This document shows positions 1-6,484 of a stretch of 11,430 nt of DNA, piece by piece. The notes under the pieces were generated by a model. That model worked only from the letters and a program-made list of their open reading frames with translations, was not told the DNA's origin and did not search any database. A program made the translations under genes and the position numbers. How positions within the stretch are numbered: the stretch's first letter is position 1; each line of letters starts with the position of its first letter. The DNA is from Candidatus Aminicenantota bacterium (GTDB taxonomy: Bacteria; Acidobacteriota; Aminicenantia; UBA2199): assembly GCA_023137075.1 (NCBI GenBank), contig JAGLQA010000190.1, positions 1-11,430 on the forward strand, written 5' to 3'.

Positions 1-3
1 CTA

Positions 4-117
4 TTATCGGGTCTTGTTTTTTTTGTTTAAGGGCAGAAAAATCGGGATAAATATGAGCAGGGGGATGAATATGGAAACAACCAGTTTATAAAAATTTATA
101 TCCTGTAAAATAACCAT
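4..117 (-). CDS. Possible small single-helix membrane protein (37 aa)
   Basis: This short ORF was read directly on the minus strand: ATG at 117-115, then 37 codons to TAA at 6-4, with a second stop (TAG) directly after it. The product has a short polar start (MVILQDINFYK), a roughly 19-residue run of I, L, V, F and P (VVSIFIPLLIFIPIFLPL) and a basic tail (NKKNKTR). That is the shape of a one-span membrane peptide with its positive end after the helix. It begins 38 nt after the stop of the 364-aa gene, so it could be the last gene of the operon. Against it: the best Shine-Dalgarno-like AGGA lies about 14 nt upstream, which is too far, and AT-rich sequence readily gives hydrophobic ORFs by chance. 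I recognise no family. Confidence 0.25.
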   Translation of the reverse strand: MVILQDINFYKLVVSIFIPLLIFIPIFLPLNKKNKTR

Positions 118-155
118 TTACGATTGCCATGTCCTATCTTTATATGTTGTATGGG

Positions 156-1250
156 CTATTGTATTTTGACTCGTATGCCACCAAATATAAAGGCGATTAA
201 ATTGTAAAGGGAACTAATAATTACCGCTAATAAAGCAAAGGAGAGAAAACCTCCGATTCCACCGATTGCCGCAAAGATTAAACCGCCGGCAATGCCGCCT
301 TGCGCACCGCGCAGTAATTCGGGGAAGTAGTTGACGAGGTCCCCAAAGACACCGGTGAAAACCCCGAAGGTCGCTCCGAATAAAACCCCCACAATGAGAC
401 CGAGGCCTCCTAAAAAGAATATGAGTGAAATCATGTCAATAGAGCTGATTACCAATTCATCGAGTTGCTGCATTTTTTTCGCTACTTTCTCCGGGGCAGC
501 CTCCCGGGTTGCATCGATGCTGATGGCGCTGCGGTCTTCCCGGGCCTGCTCAAGGATACCCGGTCCGGGTGCGGCGGCTTCTTCCTCCCCGGACACATCG
601 ACCGTTTTGACTGCCGAAACGCCGCTGTCATCCTGGGTTGAAAGGACTTCGAGAGCGGGGCTTTCGCTGTCCTCCTGGGGCAGGACCACTTCATGGCCGG
701 CATCTTCATCCGCCCCGGTCAGGTCGACTTCAAAGTCCGACGCCTCGGCCTCTTCCTGCGTCGAGACCACTTCCAGCTCGGCGGCACTGTCATCTTCCTG
801 CGAAGAAACGACCTCTAAATCCACCTCGCTTCTATCTTCCTGGGTCAACACGATGTCTATATCCTGTGAATCGCTCTCCTTTTCGGCTGCCATCGTATCG
901 ATCTTAATAGTACTGCTGTCTGGCTGCACGTCTTGCCCGGATTCTCCGGAAGCCGCCCCCAAAATACCGCCGTCCTTTTCTTTTGTGAAAAGTTTGGTTT
1001 CGAAGGATTCCGGCTCTTCTTCCTTACTTACGGCCTGTTCATAGGGATTGGCTTCATTCCATTCCGTACCGTTGTATACGTACCATTTCCCTGTTTTCCC
1101 GCCTAACATCCAATATCTTTTTTCTTCATCGAGGATCATCATTTTTTTTAACTCTTTTTTCAAGGTGTCGGAGTTGATTTCACCTTTTTTATGTTGATCG
1201 CTCAATATTTTAAATCTCACTTCCACGTTTCTGAATCTTGTTTCATCCAT
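156..1250 (-). CDS. Hypothetical protein: WYVYNGTEW-type motif, acidic repeats, Gly-rich membrane C-terminus
   Basis: This 364-aa protein is not one I can name. Residues 1-45 are charged and helical. Residues 46-69 (YWMLGGKTGKWYVYNGTEW...NP) form an aromatic, Gly-rich motif of the type seen in many uncharacterised bacterial envelope and zinc-ribbon proteins ('YWxxGxxTGxWYxxdGxxW'). Residues about 131-223 are a very acidic stretch of about seven degenerate units of the form EVV(S/L)(T/S/P)QED. Residues about 268-360 are hydrophobic with glycine-zipper spacing (GGLGLIVGVLFG, GGIAGGLIFAAIGGIGG) and probably form two to three membrane helices. The ATG at 1250 is supported by GGGAGG 5 nt upstream, inside the last codons of folC, whose TGA ends 1 nt before this start; translation is therefore probably coupled. 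The repeat segment is visibly richer in GC than the two ends of the gene. The gene is very likely real; its function is unknown. Confidence 0.8.
   Translation of the reverse strand: MDETRFRNVEVRFKILSDQHKKGEINSDTLKKELKKMMILDEEKRYWMLGGKTGKWYVYNGTEWNEANPYEQAVSKEEEPESFETKLFTKEKDGGILGAASGESGQDVQPDSSTIKIDTMAAEKESDSQDIDIVLTQEDRSEVDLEVVSSQEDDSAAELEVVSTQEEAEASDFEVDLTGADEDAGHEVVLPQEDSESPALEVLSTQDDSGVSAVKTVDVSGEEEAAAPGPGILEQAREDRSAISIDATREAAPEKVAKKMQQLDELVISSIDMISLIFFLGGLGLIVGVLFGATFGVFTGVFGDLVNYFPELLRGAQGGIAGGLIFAAIGGIGGFLSFALLAVIISSLYNLIAFIFGGIRVKIQ
582..860 (-). repeat. Degenerate acidic repeat region in the 364-aa protein
   Basis: Residues 131-223 contain roughly seven successive units of 12-17 residues: DIVLTQED, LEVVSSQEDD, LEVVSTQEE, FEVDLTGADED, HEVVLPQED, LEVLSTQDD and VKTVDVSGEEE. 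The common core is a hydrophobic EVV/EVL strand-like triplet, then S/T-S/T-Q, then two to four acidic residues. The units are related at protein level but have drifted, and spacing varies, so this is an old duplication or a compositionally constrained linker rather than a recent expansion. Confidence 0.7.
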
Positions 1251-1251
1251 T

Positions 1252-2565
1252 TCAGCCTCCCTTAATAATATTTCTCATCTCCCCGGCCAGGTAGAGTGAC
1301 CCTGTTATCAGGATATCCTCTCTAAACCGGGAAGCTGCATGAAACGCATCTCCGGGTTTCTTTTTTATTTCTATGTTCAAATTAAAATTCGAATGATTGT
1401 TTTCCTTAATAAAGAATTTTACCAGGTTTTCTGCCGGGAGCGCCCGTTTAGAAACAGGTTCCGTTATAATCACATTTTTTGCGAAGGGCAGTAGTAAGGA
1501 AGCCATTTTTCGATACTTCTTATCTCTTAACACTCCGAAAACCAGGGTTAGATTTTTTTTCCGTTCTTGTTCGAGGTAATTCCGTAAGGCTTTAATGCTT
1601 TCAACATTATGCCCGCCATCAAGAATGACCTGCGGTGAAGATTTGAAAATTTCTATCCTGCCGGGGACAAAGCTCTTCGCAATACCTTCACGGATTGCGG
1701 TTGGGGTTATATTGGCGCCTGTGGTCGTTTTATTTAAGACTTCCACTGCGCGTATGGCTGTGGCTGCATTCGCTGTCTGGTGACGGCCATTTAAGTGTAC
1801 GTCAAATTCGTAACGACCCGATTCTGTGACATAGACGCACCGGTAAAATCCATTATATTTTTGCGTGTCTAATTTATTTTTGGCATTCAGCACATTATAG
1901 AAGGGAGCATTTCGTTTTTGAGCGATTTCCCTTATAACCCGGTTGGCTGCCGAATAAACACTGCAGCCGCAGATAATGGGCACCCTTTTTTTTATGATGC
2001 CGGCTTTTTCGACAGCGATGTCACTGATCCGTTTACCCAGGGTTTTGGTATGGTCATAGGAAATATTGGTGATTACCGATACCGCGGGTGTCAAAGTGGA
2101 TGTTGCATCCAATCGTCCGCCCAACCCGACTTCAAGCACCACATAACCGGCCTTATTCCTGAAAAAATAGGTGACGGCAGTTAAAAATATGTACTCGAAG
2201 AACGTGGGCATATTTTCGATCAATCCTTTTTGCAGCAGATCTTCGGAAATCTGTTTAACTTGAAACAGGCACGCTGCGAAATTCTTTTTTGAGATCCATG
2301 CTTTATTTATCGTGATGCGTTCCCTGATGTCTTGCAGATGGGGAGAGGTGAAAAGTCCCACTTTGCTGCCCGCGGACTGCAGAATTGACGTTAAAAAATG
2401 AGCGGTGGAACCCTTCCCGTTTGTGCCCGCCACCTGGATAAATCTCATAGAACTTAAATCAAAAGGCAGATGGTCGATTATTTTTTGAATGTTATCGAGA
2501 GATAACTTAGATCCCCTTTCCTGTACTTCTTGCAAGTATTGCAGGGTTTGAGCGTAATTCATCAT
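1252..2565 (-). CDS. folC: Folylpolyglutamate synthase / dihydrofolate synthase FolC
   Basis: FolC is a cytoplasmic Mur-ligase-family enzyme. It joins L-glutamate to dihydropteroate and adds further glutamates to reduced folates, using ATP. The 437-aa length is normal. Visible motifs: P-loop GTNGKGST (47-54), LFTSPHL (71-77), EVGLGGRLDATS (144-156), SYDHTKTLG (169-177), EKAGIIKK (186-193), DGGHN (316-320, usually DGAHN), VFGVLRDKKY (342-351) and the C-terminal TGSLYLAGEMR (421-431). Two ATG codons open the frame (2565 and 2562). The first lies 4 nt after the TAA of the coiled-coil gene, with only a weak GGAA nearby, so reinitiation or coupling is likely. Whether it is bifunctional (DHFS plus FPGS, as in E. 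coli) or FPGS only cannot be decided from motifs. The function is clear; its place inside a signalling operon is unusual. Confidence 0.95.
   Translation of the reverse strand: MMNYAQTLQYLQEVQERGSKLSLDNIQKIIDHLPFDLSSMRFIQVAGTNGKGSTAHFLTSILQSAGSKVGLFTSPHLQDIRERITINKAWISKKNFAACLFQVKQISEDLLQKGLIENMPTFFEYIFLTAVTYFFRNKAGYVVLEVGLGGRLDATSTLTPAVSVITNISYDHTKTLGKRISDIAVEKAGIIKKRVPIICGCSVYSAANRVIREIAQKRNAPFYNVLNAKNKLDTQKYNGFYRCVYVTESGRYEFDVHLNGRHQTANAATAIRAVEVLNKTTTGANITPTAIREGIAKSFVPGRIEIFKSSPQVILDGGHNVESIKALRNYLEQERKKNLTLVFGVLRDKKYRKMASLLLPFAKNVIITEPVSKRALPAENLVKFFIKENNHSNFNLNIEIKKKPGDAFHAASRFREDILITGSLYLAGEMRNIIKGG
1256..1261 (-). promoter_or_regulatory. Ribosome binding site for the 364-aa gene, inside folC
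   Basis: On the minus strand GGGAGG is followed by 5 nt and then ATG at 1250. The site lies in the final codons of folC, and the folC TGA (1254-1252) falls between the site and the start. This fixes the start codon and suggests translational coupling. Confidence 0.75.
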
Positions 2566-2569
2566 TCAA

Positions 2570-2815
2570 TTATTCCGGTATCTGGCTGACTTCATCCTTT
2601 TCCTCTTCTTCGAATTCGTTTTTTGCACCCAGAATCAGCGCCGCACCGTCGTAAATCTGTCTTACCGCTTTTTTTTGTTCCTGCAAGATATTGATGGTTT
2701 CTTTGATCCGGGCCAACTCTTCTTCGATTTTAGCATCGATTATTTGAATCTGTTTCCTTGACTCACGTAAGGTATCATCATAGAATTTTTTTGCTTCATC
2801 ACTTTGTTGATCCAT
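2570..2815 (-). CDS. Small coiled-coil protein of unknown function (81 aa)
   Basis: The ATG at 2815 is preferred. AGGAGA ends 5 nt upstream, and the resulting gap to the kinase stop is 11 nt. A longer frame opening at 2860 would overlap the kinase end and has no such site. The 81-aa product starts MDQQSDEAKK. From about residue 10 to 55 it is one long charged helix with heptad-like hydrophobic spacing (IQIIDAKIEEELARIKETINIL), then a short hydrophobic patch (YDGAALILGA), and it ends in an acidic tail (EFEEEEKDE). There is no signal peptide or membrane span, so it is probably a cytoplasmic dimeric or oligomeric helix bundle. I do not recognise a family. Its position directly after the kinase suggests a partner or scaffold role, which is inference only. 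Confidence 0.8.
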   Translation of the reverse strand: MDQQSDEAKKFYDDTLRESRKQIQIIDAKIEEELARIKETINILQEQKKAVRQIYDGAALILGAKNEFEEEEKDEVSQIPE

Positions 2816-2820
2816 GTTTG

Positions 2821-2826
2821 TCTCCT
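2821..2826 (-). promoter_or_regulatory. Ribosome binding site deciding the coiled-coil gene start
   Basis: AGGAGA on the minus strand directly follows the kinase TAA and lies 5 nt before ATG 2815. It is the strongest Shine-Dalgarno sequence in the operon. It rules in the 81-aa form over a 96-aa form starting at 2860. Confidence 0.8.
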
Positions 2827-5800
2827 TTATCTTTTTATAGTTAATGATTTTGTTTTCCATACCTTGACTTTGACATTATCTTTAACGGCCGGTTTATACT
2901 TCCAGCCTCTGATCGTTTCTTTGATTAAGGTATCCAATTTTTTCGTTTTTGATCCTTTCAGTAGTTTTACCGTTTCCACATTCCCTTTGTGGTCGATCAG
3001 GAAATTCACCAATACGGTCTGGCTGCCGGATAGGGTTCTCCTCATAATGGGGGATAATTTCGGCATTGGTGTGGATAGGGGAACCGGTGGGCTGTCAACC
3101 TTGGAGGCAGCTATCACCTGCCCCTCTCGTATCACGGGGGAAGCCGGAGTGATCTCCGCAGGTGGTTGATCCGCCCCGGTTAGGGTTTCCGGCTTTTTCG
3201 CGTCACCCTTTACCTCATCCTCTTGATCTTCCTGTATTTTTTTTATTTCTATCCTTTCCGGTTTTATATCTGTCGCTGTGGCAGGGATTTTATTACCGGT
3301 ATCAGCCGATTCCCCGGGTTTTTCTTTTTGGGCCTTTCTTTGTGTCCCGGTGTTCGCCCCTGGTTGTTCCGGGTAGGAAGGCTGGAAATCATCTTTTCTT
3401 TCCGCGGTGGTTCCCGCCGGTTCGTTGTCTTTTAACTCTTTTGGCGTATCAATCCCGGCCGTGTCGTCCGGACCGGTTAATTCTTTTTCTTTTGTCCGGG
3501 TATTACCGGCCGGTTCCGTGACCGGAATCGTTAGTTTTGCCCGGGGTTCGCTTTCTGCTGTAGACAGGTACTTCATTATAAAAATCACCGCTGCAATTCC
3601 CACGGCAAGTAGAATAATGATCCATAACAGGTATTTTTTTTTCTTCCTGTTGTCTATATCTTCTAATTCCGCAATAAGGTCGACTTCTTCGTGGCCGGAG
3701 GGCGTTTCCGCAGGCATTTCCGGTTCTTCCTCTTTCTCCTGGTCTAAGTCAATCTCAATAATCGGTTCAAAGGCATCTTCATCATCCCGGCCGATCCCCA
3801 TACCTGGAATATCCTCTACTTCCGCTTCCGCCTGTACAGGTTCCATGACCTCCTGCTCCTTTCCGGAAATTTTTTTGATTTCATAGGGAAGTTGTTTTAG
3901 ATCGATATCGATTTTCTCATTGATAATATCTTCCTTGAATATGGCGTATAGAAAATGAGAAATATGGATTGGCCCCGGTAAACGGTCATAACTGTTCATC
4001 AGGTAGGTTTCAATATCTTTCATCATATCGGATGCGTTCTTGTACCTCATGTTTTTATCTTTATTGAGAGATTTCAGGATAATTTTCTCGAGTTCAGGCT
4101 CGATGTCCTTTTTTATATCTTTAGGCCGGATTATTTCTCCCTGCTGTACCTTCTTTAAAACGAGCAAATCGGAAGAATCCATGAATAACTTTTTGCCGGT
4201 TAACAATTCAAATAAGATAATTCCCACGGAATAGAGATCGGAGCGATAATCGATATCGCTGTCACTGCTTGCCTGCTCCGGGGACATATACAACAACTTA
4301 CCTTTCAAAGCGCCCGAAACCGTCTGGTGCATCTTTGTGGTTGCCTTGGATACCCCGAAATCGGTTAATTTGATATTGCCGTCAAAGGATACCAGGATGT
4401 TTGGCGGGGAGATGTCGCGGTGAACAATTTCAAGTGGCTTGCCATCGCCGCCCTTTGCGGAATGCGCATAATTCAACGCGGCCAATACCTTTAGGATTAG
4501 ATGTAAAGCGATTTCTTCCGGAAAGGGTCTATGCAATTCCGATAATCGCCGTAAGATTAACCTCAAATCTTTCCCCAATACGTATTCCATGGCGATGAAG
4601 TAGAAATCATCCTTCTGACCTAAATCATATATCTGCACAATATTGGGATGCGATAATTCGGCAGCGATTTTTGCCTCGTCAACAAACATTTCGATATATT
4701 TGTCATCTTCTCCATAAGCGGAAAGTATCTTTTTTAAAGCGATTATTTTCTCAAATCCTTTTACACCCTTCTTTTTTGCCTTATAGATTTCAGCCATTCC
4801 GCCCCTGGCTATTAAACCGAGGATCTCGTAATTACCGACTTCTTCTTCCTTTTTTATCTCTTCTATCGGAGCTTCGATTCTCTCAGTCTTTAATTGTTTC
4901 AAGGCCCCGGGCTGTTCCGGTTTTTGCTCACCTTTTTTAACGTCCGGTTCATGGATTACTTCTGTTTTTGGGGTAACAAAACCGGTTTTCCCTTTCTTAT
5001 TCGAGAGGCCCAAACCGGATAAGGTGTCTTCAAATTTTTTGTTTATTTCGTCTTCGATTTTTTTGAATTTTTTCTCATCTTTTACCTTTTGCTGAGGTTT
5101 TATTAAACTGTTGATATCGATTTCAAATTTTTGAGTGGCCAAACTATCCGGTTTCTTTCTTTCCGGTCTTTTAAATTCCTCGGTATCCGGTTTCCTGGCG
5201 ACCGTTTTAAAACCCGGAGGCACATTCGTTTCCACCGATTTTTTCGGTTTTTCCTCATTTTTAATGGTCTCTACCTGTCCCTTACCGGTTTTTTCCCGGG
5301 TTTCTTCTCCAAGGGATATTTCATATTTCGGATCCCGCTCAACCTTATCGATTAAATCCCCGAATATATCTTCAGAGGTTAAATCTTTCTTTTTTTCTTC
5401 CTTGATTTTTTTAACGATAGGGATTTTAGTCGTATCACCCAGGGAAATTTTTGCGGTGGACATGGCGGTTTCGTTTTGCAGCTCTTTTTCCGTGATATCT
5501 AATAGTTCAAGCACTCTACTTCTGAATGCACCTGGGTTAATCGGTTTTTCGATAAAATCGTCCGCTTTATATTGGTTGATTGCCTTTTGCCGGGTGTCCT
5601 CTCCTTTATATATTCCGCTGATGATTATTGTTTTTGTGCCCGGATAGTGTGATGATACATGAAGGGAGAGGTTGAAACCGTGAAATTTGGGAAGCATGGC
5701 CGCCGTAATGACCAAATCGAATCTATTTTTTTCCAATAATTTTTTGGCGGCCTTTCCCTCGTCTGCGGTGGTAATATTCAATTCAGGGGAGGCTAAAGCT

Positions 5801-5859
5801 TCTTTAACCGCATCTATAGAAGGTGCGGCATATTCGACCAATAAAATATTTTTTGTCAT
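2827..5859 (-). CDS. Receiver-like / Ser-Thr protein kinase / TM / TonB-tail fusion protein
   Basis: The ATG at 5859 gives 1010 aa; an in-frame TTG at 5871 is less likely because GGAG sits 6 nt before the ATG. Domains in order: receiver-like (1-118), Lys/Glu-rich linker (119-340), Ser/Thr kinase (about 344-616), acidic linker, one membrane helix (about 743-763), Pro/Thr/Glu-rich linker (about 764-930) and TonB-type C-terminal domain (about 932-1008, containing VNFLIDHKGNVETVKLLKGS and IRGWKYKPAV). The kinase has RGGMAEIY, the ATP-anchoring K376 (IIALKK), catalytic D482 (HRDISPPN), D500 (DFG) and MSPEQ, so it should be active. The receiver lacks its phospho-acceptor: Ala53 stands where Asp is expected (DLVITAAMLP), although S81 and K105 remain. 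Predicted topology is kinase inside, TonB domain in the periplasm. The upstream gene overlaps by ATGA. Substrate and input signal are unknown. Confidence 0.92.
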   Translation of the reverse strand: MTKNILLVEYAAPSIDAVKEALASPELNITTADEGKAAKKLLEKNRFDLVITAAMLPKFHGFNLSLHVSSHYPGTKTIIISGIYKGEDTRQKAINQYKADDFIEKPINPGAFRSRVLELLDITEKELQNETAMSTAKISLGDTTKIPIVKKIKEEKKKDLTSEDIFGDLIDKVERDPKYEISLGEETREKTGKGQVETIKNEEKPKKSVETNVPPGFKTVARKPDTEEFKRPERKKPDSLATQKFEIDINSLIKPQQKVKDEKKFKKIEDEINKKFEDTLSGLGLSNKKGKTGFVTPKTEVIHEPDVKKGEQKPEQPGALKQLKTERIEAPIEEIKKEEEVGNYEILGLIARGGMAEIYKAKKKGVKGFEKIIALKKILSAYGEDDKYIEMFVDEAKIAAELSHPNIVQIYDLGQKDDFYFIAMEYVLGKDLRLILRRLSELHRPFPEEIALHLILKVLAALNYAHSAKGGDGKPLEIVHRDISPPNILVSFDGNIKLTDFGVSKATTKMHQTVSGALKGKLLYMSPEQASSDSDIDYRSDLYSVGIILFELLTGKKLFMDSSDLLVLKKVQQGEIIRPKDIKKDIEPELEKIILKSLNKDKNMRYKNASDMMKDIETYLMNSYDRLPGPIHISHFLYAIFKEDIINEKIDIDLKQLPYEIKKISGKEQEVMEPVQAEAEVEDIPGMGIGRDDEDAFEPIIEIDLDQEKEEEPEMPAETPSGHEEVDLIAELEDIDNRKKKKYLLWIIILLAVGIAAVIFIMKYLSTAESEPRAKLTIPVTEPAGNTRTKEKELTGPDDTAGIDTPKELKDNEPAGTTAERKDDFQPSYPEQPGANTGTQRKAQKEKPGESADTGNKIPATATDIKPERIEIKKIQEDQEDEVKGDAKKPETLTGADQPPAEITPASPVIREGQVIAASKVDSPPVPLSTPMPKLSPIMRRTLSGSQTVLVNFLIDHKGNVETVKLLKGSKTKKLDTLIKETIRGWKYKPAVKDNVKVKVWKTKSLTIKR

Positions 5860-6374
5860 TTTAGACTCCAATCCCTGGAAGTGTGCTGCTTTAAAACAGT
5901 AAGTTTACTTCTTACTTTTAACCCGATCGGCATCAGCATTACCATCAAAAGGGCGGAAGCCACAAAATAGTGGTAGGTCCGGCTAAAGGGCATCCCAAGA
6001 AGAGAAATGACCAACCCCAGGATAGGGATGATTTCCGCTATGGCTAACAAGATGAGATCCAGGGTTTTCCATTTTCTCAGGATCTGGGTCAGTGTAAAAT
6101 CTTCTTTGATTACTTTAGGGGAATAATAAATTGTTTTTCTCACAGCCAATACGATGACGGTCAACATAACAATCACGATGTTTGAAATCATCCAGAGTTC
6201 CTCTAAGGCAGCGCGGGAAAATCCTGGATTGAGTTTGACAAGGCAGGCAACGCTTCCCATTAACAACGTCGAAAATAATAAAGCGACGCTTATTATTATA
6301 GCGTCCTTTGTTTCAGCCTTTATAATTCTTCTTTCTTCCAGTCGTCTTTCATATTGTGTAATCATATCTAACAT
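5856..6374 (-). CDS. Four-helix membrane protein of unknown function (172 aa)
   Basis: First gene of the operon. Residues 1-24 are polar and charged (QYERRLEERRIIKAETK). Hydrophobic segments follow at about 25-46, 60-79, 104-127 and 134-152, and the C-terminus is basic (KVRSKLTVLKQH). With an even number of helices and positive residues before helix 1, between helices 2 and 3 and after helix 4, both ends are probably cytoplasmic. I recognise no family or catalytic motif. Its TGA overlaps the kinase ATG (ATGA), so the two are probably translated together and may act together at the inner membrane. The start is uncertain: ATG 6374 (directly after an in-frame TAA) and ATG 6365 are both possible, and neither has a Shine-Dalgarno sequence. 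Confidence 0.8.
   Translation of the reverse strand: MLDMITQYERRLEERRIIKAETKDAIIISVALLFSTLLMGSVACLVKLNPGFSRAALEELWMISNIVIVMLTVIVLAVRKTIYYSPKVIKEDFTLTQILRKWKTLDLILLAIAEIIPILGLVISLLGMPFSRTYHYFVASALLMVMLMPIGLKVRSKLTVLKQHTSRDWSLK
5866..5869 (-). promoter_or_regulatory. Ribosome binding site deciding the kinase start
   Basis: GGAG on the minus strand is 6 nt before ATG 5859 and lies within the end of the upstream 172-aa gene. The upstream stop and this start share an ATGA. An in-frame TTG at 5871 has no comparable site, so the shorter product starting MTKNILLVEY is preferred. Confidence 0.6.
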
Positions 6375-6484
6375 TTACCATTTATTATCTCTATTGTCAA
6401 GAGAGAAAAAGGCTTGCAATTATTTCTGCCCTATGATAAAGTCGTTGTCTACTCTAACAATAATCACCTGGAGGTAGCATCGAT
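6375..6484. promoter_or_regulatory. Divergent intergenic region, probable promoters both ways
   Basis: This 110-bp gap separates the two divergent transcription units and must hold at least part of both promoters. For the transporter, the best plus-strand pair is TTGCAA (6414-6419), a 17-bp spacer and TAAAGT (6437-6442); TATGAT overlaps it at 6432-6437. For the operon, a perfect TTGACA lies on the minus strand at 6400-6395, but 17 bp further on is only TAAATG, a poor -10 that overlaps the start codon; GATAAT (6389-6384) is too close to pair with it. No operator-like dyad of useful length is visible. That promoters are here is near certain from the layout; the exact boxes are weak calls. Confidence 0.35.
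6470..6474 (+). promoter_or_regulatory. Ribosome binding site of the OPT transporter
   Basis: GGAGG followed by a 10-nt spacer (tagcatcgat) and ATG at 6485. The spacing is a little long but within range. No other in-frame start in the vicinity fits the site better. Confidence 0.7.

Noticed and set aside
331..1044. A 237-codon open frame on the plus strand opposite the 364-aa gene
   Set aside because: Its product is Ser/Thr/Pro-rich with no domain-like pattern and mirrors the acidic repeat codons of the minus-strand gene. The minus-strand gene has a good ribosome binding site and fits the operon, so this is an antisense shadow.
2816..2860. Longer 96-aa form of the coiled-coil protein starting at 2860
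   Set aside because: It would overlap the kinase by more than 30 nt and lacks a ribosome binding site, while ATG 2815 has a strong AGGAGA 5 nt upstream.
2804..3886. Several plus-strand open frames opposite the kinase's linkers and TonB tail
   Set aside because: They overlap one another and read low-complexity linker codons backwards. None has a ribosome binding site or recognisable domain.
4978..4989. Perfect 12-bp palindrome aaaaccggtttt
   Set aside because: It is inside the kinase linker (codons for KTGF) and the CCGG/AAA/TTT words are common throughout this gene; nothing suggests an operator.
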